A stretch of 64,000 bases of DNA from Mytilus edulis (lineage: Eukaryota; Mollusca; Bivalvia; Mytilida; Mytilidae). This document shows positions 22,034-45,487 of the stretch, one piece after another; the stretch's first letter is position 1; every line of letters begins with the position of its first letter. Both the position numbers and the translations under genes were made by a program. The notes under the pieces are model-generated. The model was not told where the DNA came from. It saw nothing but the letters and a program-made list of their open reading frames with translations, and made no database searches. The DNA is taken from assembly GCF_963676685.1 (NCBI RefSeq), contig NC_092344.1, forward strand, positions 96,254,749 through 96,318,748, read 5' to 3'.

Positions 22034-25000
22034 TTTATTAGGGTTGTATTGTTTGGAGTGGAAGTAAACTGAAATGAACAAGTGTACTTGAAGAAAAATT
22101 ATAGATGTTACCAAGTCCGGAGTTTTAGATACGATCCCTTATATAAACTTATTCTAATGGGTTATTAGATCTTTAATTATTGGTTTTATTGTAACAAATA
22201 TATTTACTTTGTAATCAGTAATTTAAGATAAAACTCAGTATCTTGCCAGTGCACAAGGTCGTGTTTTTCTCTGTCTGTAAATGACGTCTATATATATATA
22301 TATATATACTAAATTCATGCATTGGATGTTGGATGTGTATTGAATGATATATATGTTGGTCTTTTTTATGAGTTGTTTTTGTTGATGAGTGTTGTTATAA
22401 GCTGTGAGTATCTGCGAATGCTCTCAGGTCATACTAAGTGTCGTTGTTGTGGGAATGTATAGATACCCTGCCACGTCCAGTCTGTGTTTTTGTTAGATGT
22501 TGTATTTATGCCTTATATATAGCAAAATGATGAGTTGAGCCATTTTCAACTCATTTCTTTAGTTTGTTCTTATGTTTACAGTCACTCCACTGTCCCAGGT
22601 TAAAAGAAGGTTGGGTTTGCACCTGTAAAGTAGTTTAATCCCGCCACTTACTGTAAGTGTTTGTCCCAAGTCAGGGCATATAAATCAGTGGTTTTCGTTT
22701 GATGCTGTATTTATTTTTTTGTCTTGTTTTAAACATAAATTAGGCCGTAAATTTCATCGTTTGATTTGTTTAACATTTATCATTTCGGGGCCTATTATAT
22801 AGCTATATTATAGCTGACCATGCGGTATGGGTTTTTCTTTTTGTTTAAAGATCGTACGCTTATCTTTATTTGTAAACTTCTACATAACTTGGGCTTTTGT
22901 AGAAAATTGTCTAATTGACAATCGATCATACCACATTATTGTTAGAATATTTTCAGTTATCTTTTACCTGTAGTATCAAAGAAACAAAACAGATTTAACA
23001 AGGAAAATGCACATTCACCAATGAACTATGCGCGCATGAAAATGAGGCTAAGGTAAGATGAAAAATGCCAGCCAGACATGTTACAATCGTTCCTTACACC
23101 AATTATAGTTGACCTATTGCTTAAAGTATTTGAAAAACAGACCAAACACAAAAACCTAACATTGTCCAAATTGAAAGAATAATGAACAGTGATATATATG
23201 TACATCTTATAATCATTCCAAACACCACATACAGTTGACCTGATGCTTTATATAGTCCTTAATGCAGTCGAGAAACATACCGTTGGTTTTCTCGTTTGAA
23301 TGGTTTTACACTAGTGTTTTGGGGCCCTTTATAGCTTGCGTTCGGTTCGAGCCAAGGCTCCGTGTTGAAGGCCGTACCAGTAAACCTCTAATGGTTTACT
23401 TTTATAACTTGTTACATGGGTGGAGATCGAGTTGTCTCATTGACACTCATACCACATCTTCCGGCTATATCTATAATAACGTAATTGAACCTTGATCTCT
23501 GGTCCATGAAATGAGCTCGAGGTCAGGTTTGTCCACTCTAACGAACATATATAGATCTTACTAGGAACCCATACACCACAGCTTCTTTTGAAATGAAAAA
23601 TGGAAATATGTCAGAAAGACTTATTACTGGAACTGTGATACGAATTTTCTGCCGTAGTTGACTTTGTACGTTTTGACAATATGGTTTATCGACAGGTAGA
23701 ATTAAGGCATTCACATGGGTGCTCATTGTGCCCCTTTAATAGCAGACATGTTGTTTAATTGTTAAACCAAATAATTGCTTATGAAACTGACCAATCAATT
23801 TATTTTTATCATTTTAATCATTCACAGATCTAAAGAGAGATAACTCTAGTTTGGTCTTGATATTTATACATAGCTGCAACATCTTAGAATTACATAAAAC
23901 CAGGGACTGTACAGGCCCGGATCCAGCCATTTTAAAAAGGGGGGGGGGTTCCAACTATATGCTCCCATTCAAATGCATTGATCGGCCAAAAAAAAGGGGG
24001 GTTCCAACCCCCGGAACCCCCCCCCCCCCTTGGACCCGCCACTGGGACATATAATGTATGTTTCTGATAAAACTAAGAAAAACATCCAAATGAATAGACA
24101 TTAGACAGTAGACATTATTTTATTAAACCAATCATGGGCCCTTGTCGGGCAAGACACAAAAACATCCGATGATAATACAATAATTATATAAACATTAGTG
24201 AAATACACAATAAGTAATACCAGAGACATATATATTATTCTGGTAATACACAAATAATAAATTGATAATATGAGCAATGTAGGATATAACTATGGTAAGA
24301 GGCAGTGAGTGCAATGAGGTCGATTTAATATTAAAAGAATATGATATAAAGTTTATTAATACGGAAACGAACAAAAAGTAAAAAGAACCAGGAATCTGAG
24401 ACTACTATAACACAGTTATAGTAGTCTCAGCAGGAATATAGTATCATTGAATGTTCCACTTATTTCTATTATTTACTTTCTAACCTTAAACATTAAGTCT
24501 TATTGTTAAACATTCAGGATATGTCTTACTAATCAGTAATTTAACGACCTAACAGTGCTTTTAGTACTTGTAATTCCTGCGCCCTCTTACGGTTAGTGTC
24601 TGTGCGCGGAATGTAACGACTGGATTATTCGGGTACTCGGAAGTTGGGAGTTGACTACTATTTGTCATGCGCATTGACTCTATTCCAAATTTAGAAGTAA
24701 ATCCGCCATTATCAATATAAAGGGGCCAAACGTCATAACAAACTGTTGTTCACAGTTATATCTTTGAGGGAAATAACTTTTTTGGTAAGAATTCATAATG
24801 TCCAACCGTCGTCCACACACTTTTGACCGGACGTTCACTTTTTTTGTTAAAGCTTTAAAGTTTTAGCGATGGATTCCCCTCGGAATATGGTTCAACTTCA
24901 GCAGGAAATGCCAAATGTGACGAAAACAACTTTGTGTCGATGTACCTTATGATCAATCATCCGTCTTCTTATGATCAATCATCCGTCTTCTTATGATTAA

Positions 25001-26299
25001 ATATTTTGACACTTTTCAAAAATATGTTTCTCTCTATTAGTGATGAAAATAATTATATATCTCTCGGAAAATATCAGGTTGATGACTCAGTCCCATCCCA
25101 GATTGCAGGCTGGGTACAATCCTTCAAATAGGTCATTGTAACCTGCTTGAAGTTGAGGTATGCAATGTAAATGTTTTCATTTTTCGATGGTATTTATTTC
25201 AAACTGTTAGCAAAATGAGATGAAAAGCTACATCTTCTATTTAATTATGGTCTGTTAGCCCAAAATCATGTTTTGCTCCCATTCTCTTTTGTCCCCTTTC
25301 CGACACAATGACTGATCACACCAGACTAAAACCCAACTTGTTGAACCTTGTGTCTGTTTCACATTTTATTAAGGTTTTGTTTCGAATAAGTTTTTAATCA
25401 CGATCTTATGTTAAAACCAAAGAAAATAATTATTTTGATTTATAATACTGTTGGACTCAACATGGCCAAAAATTCATATTGAGAACCGTGGTCCTTGGAT
25501 AAATGTCTTATTGGCAATTATTTCAAATATCCTTATTTTGAGTCCCTTAACGACTTTAGGTTTGCACTGTGTCTAAATGATTTAAACCATGACAAGTTAT
25601 GGATGAGGGCGGATAGGACCTTTATCAGGACTCCAGGGTCGGGTGTTTTTAAGCTCGGATTTCAGGATCCAGGAATTCTTTTTTTGAATCTCGGGATGTT
25701 GGGATTTAAATTAAATTATATTCCGGACCTCAGGATTTGATGTTTTTATAACTTTTTAAGCCCTGGATTTTGGGATCCCTCCAGTCCCCCCCCCCCCCCC
25801 CCCCCCCCTCATGGATCAAGTCATAATTTTGTTCCATTACAAAAGAAACAATGAATTTTTAACGAGTAAGGGACTTAGTATTGTTAAGTTGAAAATGTAA
25901 TGAATAGATAATACCATTTGTACTGTAAGGCCAGGGGAGAATACTTGGACTCAATAACCCTTACATGTACCGTAGGTACAAAAAAAGTTTTAGGATAGTA
26001 ACCGGCACTTGGTTATGGTTACATTAAGACTTTTTAGGTTACAATCATGACAGTGTTGTTGACATACATTGCACATCTAACACTTTGAATTATCAATATT
26101 TTGCTTAGTAATAGAATTTTGCCTTTAAATTCTAGAAAAGACCTAATGACAGGCTTAATTTGTATTTTTTATACTTTGATATTAGAACACAATGAATGAG
26201 ATTTGTTAACCATGCCTAATAATCATGTACATCTACATGTTACTGTATAATGTATATACATTGTAAGACTATGATGTTTTTTTTTCAATCTTATTTCAG
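22034..26299. other. Spacer between TIMP-like gene and Rap1, with repeats
   Basis: Holds a (TA)n run at 22289-22308, minus-strand family A fragments (22655-22940, 23270-23465), family E fragments and a G/C-run repeat at 23890-24050. It also holds a 16-bp hairpin at 24396-24430, a doubled ATGATCAATCATCCGTCTTC near 24950-24995 and a 23-base C run at 25786-25808. A 5' UTR exon of Rap1 should lie here. A GC-richer stretch ending TTTTTTG before GTAAGAATT at about 24783 is a candidate, not a demonstrated one. Confidence 0.45.
24396..24430. repeat. Perfect 16-bp hairpin
   Basis: CTGAGACTACTATAAC and its exact reverse complement GTTATAGTAGTCTCAG are separated by ACA. Confidence 0.85.
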
Positions 26300-26312
26300 A
26301 TACCAACAGAAA

Positions 26313-36564
<10,252 letters not shown>

Positions 36565-36578
<14 letters not shown>

Positions 36579-36695
36579 TGGTAGGTAAAATAACATCAAG
36601 AGTTTAGGTACTTTATTATAATGGTAGGTTAAATAACATGGAAGAGTTTTGGTACTTTTTTTATAATGATAGGTAAAATAACATCAAGAGTTTTG
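36565..36695 (+). repeat. Triplicated end of the Rap1 coding exon
   Basis: A 43-44 base unit starting GTACTTTATTATAATGGTAG is present three times (36565, 36608, 36652). The first copy contains the last codons and TAA stop of Rap1. Each copy carries a possible splice donor (TGGTAGGT or TGATAGGT) just after the stop-like TAATG. Confidence 0.85.
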
Positions 36696-39600
36696 GTCTT
36701 GACTGGTCAACTGAACCCATTCTTAAAAGGAAGACCTCCCACCAAGATGTTGTATTTCTGGAATCAAGGTTTCTTGTTATGTTTAAGTCAATGAAATTTA
36801 TGATGCAGTTGCATTAGCATCAGTACTTTTCATGCCCCTGGAGACATCATAAGTTTTTATTTAACCATGAAATCTACAAAAATTAATGTCTAATGAATAA
36901 TAATAAATCCACCATGTATCTACCATTATCATTAAAGTATGATATTCCTGAATTTTTCTACTATATCTATTCCTAGAAAGAATACTTATATCTTTTTAGG
37001 TTTACAACTTTATATGTATGTAAACTTATATCTTTTCAGGTTTACCACTTTATATGTGTAACATTAAAGGGCAGAACTAGAAGAAGATTAGTTATTGGAT
37101 AGACAGAACTAGTCCAGAAGATTAAAGAAAATGTGTCTTGCTGGTTTAATCTTTTTATCTATATATATTAATTTTAAAATACTTGGTTCTCTATTTTAAA
37201 ATTTTTGTGTGAAGATCTGACAAAACTAGTTAAAACAAATTCATAAGCTGCATTAGGGAAAACTATTAACAATAATTTGCTGATTCATTAGTGTTATATT
37301 TATTAGGCCGTTTATATTCAAATGTACTTCATTTTCACAATGCTAGCTAATTTTATAAAAGAAATAATTGTTTATATTCATGTTAACTGACGGAGGATGA
37401 AAAGATAGTGTACAGTATTATAAAGGGTAGATTTCCTGTTTATAGTTAGAGGCACATGCTTAATATATTGATGGTGCATTTAATCATGTTTGTTTATACG
37501 AGACCTAAGCTAGTGCTTCTTGAGATCAAATGCAGTTTACAGTGTTATTCTTATGAGAATAAAAAAGACTGCTTTCAAAATAAATTCACCAAGTGAAGAG
37601 ACTTTTAAATCAGAAATTGTGAATTACAATTGTATTGATAAGAAGTTGGAATATTGTTTAAACTAAAGTTTAAATACAATAATCAAATTTTCTGTGAAAG
37701 TGTCTTCTTTTTTATCTTTTTCTTTCCTTCATTTTGTGTATATTAAATTAAATGCATTTAAGCTTGTAGATATAGGACATGCTTCATTTTCTTTTTGAAT
37801 TTAAAATTATTTTTTTTTATTTCTTCTTAAGAAGAAAGAGCATTAAATTTATTTGGAATATGAATGAAATAGGCATGTATTGTTTTTAATGACTTGTAAA
37901 ATTCTACTGAAATGTCAAATGGTATTATATGCATCTTAAAATCTTGCAGGAATGATAACAAAAAATTATGCAGGAATTTCTCCTAACAAAATCAAAAGGA
38001 AATCTCATTTTATTTGCTTCAAACTTAAATAAAGCTTTAATACATTTGTCCTTTTCTCAATAAGTTTTTCTAAGGCTCTTTATCATCATTGTCCAGACAT
38101 CATTTTTCTTAGGAAATCTTTTGTCACCTAGTAAACAAGTATAAAGCTTAATAACTATGTGTGGCATTTAGCTTAGTTGATTTCAGTCTTTATTTTATGT
38201 AGGTACATTAAGTGGTATATACTTATCTGCAATAAATTTACAACAGTCATTATAAAGTTTGCTTTCATTATTTGTTGTTTCAATTTATGTTTGTATATGT
38301 TTTATAAGCAAAAGCACAGCCAAAAAATTATGTTTGACATTGTTTGTCAAATTACATTTATGAACACTTGCACGAATATTATCCTAAATTCAAGTACATT
38401 TCATCAATTTCATTTTAACAATTAATCTTTTTGAAAGATATTAGTGCAATTTCTAAATGTGCTTCAATGTCTGAAAAACTAAGAGTAACTAATGCTTCAC
38501 AGAATTTTCATGATTTATCATTTAATTATAATCAATAATTGTATAAATTGGAATGTGGCTTATTTATACTGGGAATGGCTTGTATTTTATATACATTTTG
38601 TAGTATTGTGATACTGAGTTTGGGAATAAATAGTTATGTAGTACTGATGTTATCTCCCCTTAATTTTCTATTGTTAGTTAAATTTAATTTGCCATGTACA
38701 CATATTATAATTATACACAAATGTTTAAATGTGTCTTTTTCACTACATATTTATCTGCATATTTCTTTTAAAAAAGTATTGAAGTAACATTATGCTTTTC
38801 TATGTATTTCATGTCCTTCAAATAAAAAATGATATAAATAACAACAAAAGGCAATACACACATATACATTCACTGTCATTACACATGTAACATCTTAATT
38901 ACATATGTGAACATGCATATCAATGTTAATTATAAATGTGGACAGAAGTGAACTGATATGCTTAATACAGCTAATAACATTGAATGTACAATGATTCATA
39001 GGGGATAGATTATATCTCATTATTTTAAGCTTATATTGTCGACTATTTTGACCTTAAATTAGATTGAGAAGGTTCATGTTTTATACAAAGCAGGTTTATT
39101 ATGGCCAGTTAATACATGATGTTGTTTCAATTCATTACTGTACTGTGATACATTATAGGAAAAGGCCTTTTACTAAGCTTTATAAGTCTTTCAAAGTGCA
39201 TTATACATTCTTTATTTAAAGATTAAAGTTAAATAATATGAACTATTTAATAGGAATTCTTGTCCATGTTTTAATATTATTTTATTCATGCAAATGATCA
39301 GGTTGGTAAATAGACATTAAATTGTTTCACATACACAACAAATGTGATATACCATCCTACATTTGTTCAGATCTTGCTTAGTCAAAAAAAAAAATAAAAG
39401 AAAATACTTTGATAAGATTCCAACAGATAAAAATTTACATAAAAATCAAAGTCGACTATTTGTTTTATTGTTTTAGAAAACTTAAAAAATATGAAAGTGG
39501 TGAATTATTATTTGGTAATTTTGATTGCATACTTGGGGCCACATGTAAATTTTATGTTATAAAGCAGACAATCCTTGCTTGTTTGCTTTATGTAGAATAA

Positions 39601-42377
39601 AATTGAAGTTGATTAAATACTCAAATTTGTTGACTGTTAGTAATTGTGTCATTGATGCTAGGTTTTTCCCTAATTTCGTGTGAATAAATGCAATGCACAC
39701 AAAGTTTTGTCATATTTTAGATGTACTTGCATGAATATAATACATACCTTCATCTCAATAAAAATTTGAAAAGACACTGTGTTTTTATGTTACAAGATTG
39801 AAGAGATTTTAAAGGTGATTTATAGAGATAAATGTGGACCAGGTTAAATGTATACAGTTTCAACATTATACATGTTTGGAATGAGTATACCAGAAGATAA
39901 ACTTTGTTCACTTCAGTGTTCTTTGGTTATTTATTCAAACAACATAGTTTTTGGGTTACACTTGTTTTCATGTCATTTGATTTCTATCACACTTTTTAAG
40001 TTTCTCATTTTTTAATAATCTACGACGTCATACATATTTAATTATCCTTATTAGGCACACACCATCATCGTTGGGGGCATTAATTGTTAGCCTTGTCCTA
40101 CTAGATACTTCGGTAGGTACATCCTAAAATTGGTTTCCGTTCTCTAACTTTAGTATGCCTCAATCAAATATTATGAAACTTGTACACAATGCTAATTACC
40201 ATTAACGTTCTATGCAAGCAGGGGCATCTTCTGTGTCCCATAGACACATTGTCCATTTATTGAGTAAAATGTTAACCACTTCAATGAATATGAGGTTAAT
40301 ATTGTAACTTCAGCAGACACTTGAAATTAGAGAAGATGGATCACCTGCTTAAAGAGATGTGCAGTAGTTGTTATAACAGAAATCCTACAGAGCAAAAACC
40401 ATTTTAAAGTTCAACATATTGTCTTTTTTTGCTACAGTTGCTCCTATGTTTGCAATGTTTATCATCTCACTGTAGAGTTTAAAATCTGTGAAGTCTTCCA
40501 TTGATGTGCAAGGTACGAATCAAGATAAAGGAATGCTCCTCGGTTTCGTTTTTAGCTAACCTGGTATAAAGGGCCAATTGAGCTTTTCTCATCACTAAGC
40601 ATCTGTTCGTGTTGTCATGTAATCTCTTCTCATTCTATATACCTTATAAAGTTTACTTACTGCTTATAAAATCTGGAAATGGACCTAATCATGTAACTTT
40701 AACCTTGATAACTGATCATTGAAATGAGATTAGGGTAAGGTGAACTCTGACAAACATAAAAGCCTTGCAAGGAACCTATACACTAAATATAGTTGTACTA
40801 TTAATCATATAAATTATGAAAGAGAAATTCATCAAAATTCATCAAACAAAAAAACAACTTCTTTTTCAAGCAGTCACTGAACCAAGAAAATGAGGTCACC
40901 TTCAAGGAAACAGGATATATACAAAATGTACTAACATAGTTAAAATTTATTATATAAGTCATCTGTATACAAAGTATGACACCTCCAGGTCTTCAACCTT
41001 CTAAAATATAAAGCTAAATACAATTGGTTAATGCTGCCATCGTAAGATTGTAAATTGTAGTCTCTATGTCTCCCAGTCACAGGCAATCTATGTCTCCCAG
41101 TCACAGGCAATCTATGTCTCCCAGTCACAGGCAATCTATGTCTCCCAGTCACAGGCAATCTATGTCTCCCAGTCACAGGCAATCTATGTCTCCCAGTCAC
41201 AGGCAATCTATGTATCCCAGTCACAGGCAAGAAAAAAATTAACAGACGACGACAGATGCCAAGTGATGAGAAAACCTCACTTACAGAATGGAATAGGGAT
41301 GACTACGGCTCAGCTGCTCGTGAACAAAACATAACTTTTACTGTCCATTTAGCTGGTCTACTACCATACCCTATCCCTGAATCAAATTGTAATATGCTAG
41401 TAACTGAAATACTCTAAATCAAAGATCTTAGTAATATTAACTTAGACTTTTTAGCAGAGTTTAATTTGATGTCGTAGATGCACTCATATCCTACATACAT
41501 CCATATTGTATGTCCAGATCTAACCATATACAAAGTTTCATATAGATATAAGAACCATCATTGTAGGGAAGAGAATGAGATCTTAACCACATGCACATCT
41601 ACACATTAAGATCTAATAATGTATCCATTTCCATGTAGATATTATAAACCATGATGGAAAAGTTGTTGAGTTTATAGGTAATGGACTGGGTCAAAATATT
41701 GTCATTGCAAAGAGACATCTCTAGAAAAACTAAATAGACAGAGCATCCTACCATCATAAGTATATAAAGATTTAACAATATAACAAGTTATGTGTAGATA
41801 TTATTATACATATACCTGTTGGTGGTGTTGCAATCGTAATGTCAGGGGAAAAAGTTGAAAGGGCCATAACTCCTAAAAACCTCAATGGATAGGAAAATAC
41901 TACCCACATGCACATCTCTATATACATGATATAAAGATCTAACAAATAATTAGTTTTCATGTAGACATAATAAACCATGCAGGAGTTGCTATGCCAATTT
42001 TCTGTCTGAAAAGGGGCATAATTCTAGGGAAACTAAACAGAATTGACAATCTTTTACCTGTTGATACATTGTTTTTGCATATCATAATAAATTATTCTAA
42101 AAAGTTAGAAGTGAATCAAAGGTCATAGAAGTTGGTCTGGACAAACAAACAGACAGACAAGCTGATTTCCATCAACCAATCCAATCTTTGTATAATAAAT
42201 CTCTCAGTACAGACTGTTGGAGGAGGGGGGGATTTTTTTTTTAAATATTATGCAAATGATGAACTTTATTTGTCACAACTGTTTATTTTCTATATAATTT
42301 ACATTCCATCTGAAAAAATGTTTTGGAAGTATGTCACTTATGAGGAGCAGAATACACATAATGTATTTTAATATTCA
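36579..42377. other. Rap1 3' UTR and spacer to MRPS21
   Basis: Long AT-rich sequence, probably the Rap1 3' UTR at first. AATAAA occurs at about 37559, 38820 and 39597, any of which could be used. Paired acceptor-like words (TTTTTAGGTTTACAAC and TTTTCAGGTTTACCAC) near 36998-37045 suggest a possible 3' UTR intron. Farther on are a minus-strand family B fragment (about 40545-40600), a family E stretch (40680-40930) and a 24-bp minisatellite. The frames of 60-96 codons here show no recognisable protein. Confidence 0.45.
41063..41230 (+). repeat. 24-bp minisatellite, seven copies
   Basis: CTATGTCTCCCAGTCACAGG plus CAAT repeats exactly every 24 bases from 41063; only the last copy differs. The minus-strand frame reading PVTGRHRL repeatedly is its translation. 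Confidence 0.92.
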
Positions 42378-45300
42378 TCATCCTATCCATGGACTTTCTC
42401 TGTTGACTTTCATCACAAATTCTATTTTTCTTTGCATGTCAGCATTGTATATCCTCTTGCATCTTTCATAACTAATACGTCTCCTCATTGTGGTTGGTTT
42501 TTCATAATATTTCTTTCTCCTAACTTGGTCAACAATTCCATCATTTCTCATAAATCTGGAAAAAAAAGTGTTTAAATTTTTATTACAGAGACTAGTTTAA
42601 AATTGAAATTATAGAATATTTATTCAAGTAATTTGCACTTACATAACTAGTCTAAGTTATTAACAGGTTTATATACTCACATAATACATTTGTCAAGGTT
42701 TGGTATTTGTTTATATAAAAAAGAAGAAAATGTGGTATGATTGCCAATGAGACAACTCTGCACAAGAGACAAAATGATACAGAAATTAACAACTAACGGT
42801 AACAGTACAGCATTCAACAATGAGCATTACCCTGCTTGGATGGCACCATTCTGGTATACATAGATAATAGCCTGTTAGTAACTTTAATTGATCATACCAT
42901 CAGTCCATCACTGTCTGATACCATGTATATGTGATCCAAACATAATAATGAATTCTTGCTTGAAATTCAAATTCAAATCTTAGAAAATAGAGTTCTACTT
43001 TTTTTTATTTTGGGATTAAATTTTTATAGAGTACTTGAAAGAACATTATACTTTCAGAATGACGCATTTTCTTTAACATTAATTATTTAAACTTCTGTTG
43101 TGTACAGATAAACTTTCCAGTGATCAAAACTATAAAGTAAAAGGAATCATCTTATCTAAATAAAAATAGTGCTAAATCCCAAATATATTCGTGTGGCTGT
43201 TCTAAGTTTCTGGTTGTTTTTCTTTGAAACTAATATTCCTGGTTTTGTGCTAATTTGAAGTTATTGAAGGGCAGATGTTTGATATGTCACTCTGATCATA
43301 TTATCCGCAACATTTTTATACGACCGCAAAAATTAAAAAAAATTTTGGTCATATATTGGTATGACTTTGGCGTCGTCGTCTGAAGACATTTGGTTTTCGC
43401 ACTATAACTTTAGTATAAGTAAATAGAAATCTATGAAATTTAAACACAAGGTTTATGACCACAAAAGGAAGATTGGGATTGATTTTGGGAGTTTTGGTCC
43501 CAACAGTTTAGAAATTAGGGGCCCAAATAAGCATTTTCTTGTTTTTTGAACAATAACTTTAGTATAAGTAAATAGAAATCTATGAAATTTAAACACAAGG
43601 TTTATGACCACAAAAGGTTGGAATTGATTTTGGTAGTTTTGGTCCCAACAGTTTAGGAATTAGGGGCCAAAAGGGTCCAAAATTAACTTTGTGTTTGATT
43701 TCATCAAAAATTATTGGGGTTCTTTGATATATGCCAAATCTAACCATGTATTTAGATTCTTATTTTTTGGTCCCGTTTTCAAATTGGTCTACATTAAGGT
43801 CCAAAGGGTCCAAAATAAAACTTATTTAGATTTTTCACAAAAATTGAATTGTTGGGATTCTTTGATATGCTGAATCTAAACATGTACATAGATTTTTTTT
43901 ATTATGGGCCCAGTTTTCAAGTTGTTCCAAATCGGGGTCCAAAATTAATCTTGTTTGATTTCAACAAAAATTGAATATATGGGGTTCTTCAATAAGCTGA
44001 ATCTAACCATGTATTTAGATGTTTAATATTTGGGCCAGTTTATCAAATTGGTACACATTGAGGTCTAAAGGGTCCAAAATTGAATTCTTGGGGTTCTTTG
44101 ATATGCTGAATCTAACCATGTTTTCAGATTTTGGATATTGGACCATAATAGGTAAATGTCCAATTTAAAAAATTTAAGTTTTTAAGTTTCTCTTAGACCA
44201 CATTCATTCTGTGTCAGAAACCTATGTTGTATCAACTATTTAATCACAATCCAAATTCAGAACTGTATCAAGCTTGAATGTTGTGTCCATACTTGCCCCA
44301 ACTGTTCAGGGTTTCGACCTCTGCTGTCGTATAAAGCTACGCCCTGTAGAGCATCTGGTTATACCTAGGTGCCTATTTGGACCATGATATATTGTATAAG
44401 ACACCTTATGTTCATGTTCATAAATTTTATATGTACATTTTGTAACTTTTCATATGGTTGATTCTCAGTATTTTTAAAATTTGATTCAATATCCCAAACT
44501 TCACTTCCATATACATGATATTCATGTAATAAAATTGGGAGTACCATTGTATCAAAAAGTTTTTCTAAAATTCTACATGAATTGTTAAGACTTAGAGATT
44601 TCTGTATTTTGAATAGAGCTTTTTTAGCTTTTACTATCAATAAATTAGAGGCAAGCTGCAAGGTTAATAAATTTAATGATAGATCATGAACAGCACATGC
44701 TGCTACACTGCAGAGGTTACTCCAGTATTAGAGAGACTTTTGTATTAAAAATGTTCAAAATTACAGGAAAAAATATAACCACATTGTGCGATAAAAATAA
44801 AATAAATCTTATACTTTATAATATATCACTAATATACGGCACTTAATTAACTATCTTCCTCTTTCTTACTAGTAATTATCTATTGCAATAGATTTTCATT
44901 ATACCTTTAATGTTTTATTCACATATAATGTTTGTAATTTACTACATGTACCATGTATATACCTTATCGCTAATCCCGGCTGACCCGGCCGCTTGAACTT
45001 TTGACGCATACAACAATCACTTTTCCATTGTGGCGTCAGATATTTGTTTTATGATGTCAAAATTTTACGGGAACCTGTGTGATATCCAGCAATGGCGGAA
45101 AAATAGCGATAAGGTGTATTGTAAATAGTTTATCCATTGGGTCATTACCATCATGATTATGAAACAGGTAAAACTTGAAACATTTTCTGTTTTAAAAGGA
45201 AAATAATGTTATTTTATCATAAATTTTATACGGAAATAATTTCCCAATTTGGGTGAAAATTCCCAATTTTGATAGAAAAGGGACCCATTTGAAAATACCT

Positions 45301-45487
45301 GGAATCATACCCGAAGATACATTTCTCAAGGACGTACTACGATTTATGATTGTCAATCTTTAAAAAAAAAGACCATGTAAGTAATTATAATATAATACCT
45401 CATCAATGCATTGTGGGCTTGTTCTACGTTATTTTTGTGAACAAAAACGGTTCTTGCCAAGAATTTTGCATTTCTATGGCATGACAT
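42378..45487 (-). CDS. MRPS21: Mitochondrial ribosomal protein S21 (bS21m)
   Basis: Two minus-strand exons, 45487-45399 and 42555-42378, join in phase 2 to give 88 residues, against about 87 in mammals. Exon 1 begins MSCHRNAKFLARTVFVHKN, matching the FIARTV start of the family. Exon 2 carries the conserved block VRRKKYYEKP, RRRISYERCKRIYN and a WIG-stop tail. Splice sites are good: donor AG before GTATTAT, acceptor TTTTTTTCCAG. bS21m is a small basic subunit of the mitochondrial small ribosomal subunit, made in the cytosol and imported. AATAAA on the minus strand occurs at 42287-42282 and 42270-42265, about 90-115 bases after the stop. The 2.8-kb intron holds repeats C and A, a LINE fragment and a small MITE. 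Both exons are too short to stand out as open frames. Confidence 0.93.
42720..42835 (+). repeat. Dispersed repeat family A, fragment
   Basis: GATTGCCAATGAGACAACTC, ACAAGAGAC and CATTCAACAATGAGCA mark the copy, in the MRPS21 intron. Confidence 0.7.
43314..44356 (+). repeat. Dispersed repeat family C, copy 2
   Basis: Begins TTTTTATACGACCGCAAAAA and ends near CTGCTGTCGTATAAAGCTAC and GAGCATCTGGTTAT. The middle repeats blocks containing TTCTTTGATATGCTGAATCT and AACCATGT several times. Confidence 0.75.
44365..44661 (-). pseudogene. Non-LTR retrotransposon reverse-transcriptase fragment
   Basis: A 98-codon frame resembles the segment just after the catalytic core of LINE reverse transcriptases: AKKALFKIQKSL, KLFDTMVLPILL, YGSEVWDIE and EKLQNVHIKF. 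It has no catalytic residues, start or flanking domains, so it is a dead piece. It abuts the family C copy in the MRPS21 intron. Confidence 0.7.
44961..45115. repeat. Small MITE-like element
   Basis: ACCTTATCGCTA at the left and TAGCGATAAGGT at the right are exact inverted repeats of 12 bases. The core is GC-richer than its surroundings (CCCGGCTGACCCGGCC). TA on both sides fits a TA target, not proven. Confidence 0.6.

Noticed and set aside
25786-25808. 23-base C run as a functional site
   Set aside because: Homopolymer tracts occur in several repeats in this window (23.9, 24.0 and 28.3 kb); there is no further evidence of function.
40940-41230. Minus-strand 96-codon frame with repeated PVTGRHRL
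   Set aside because: It is the 24-bp minisatellite read as protein; there is no domain or splice context.
42640-42720. Possible extra MRPS21 exon ending at a GTGAGT-type donor on the minus strand
   Set aside because: No acceptor precedes it, and joining exon 1 directly to exon 2 already gives the full 88-residue protein.
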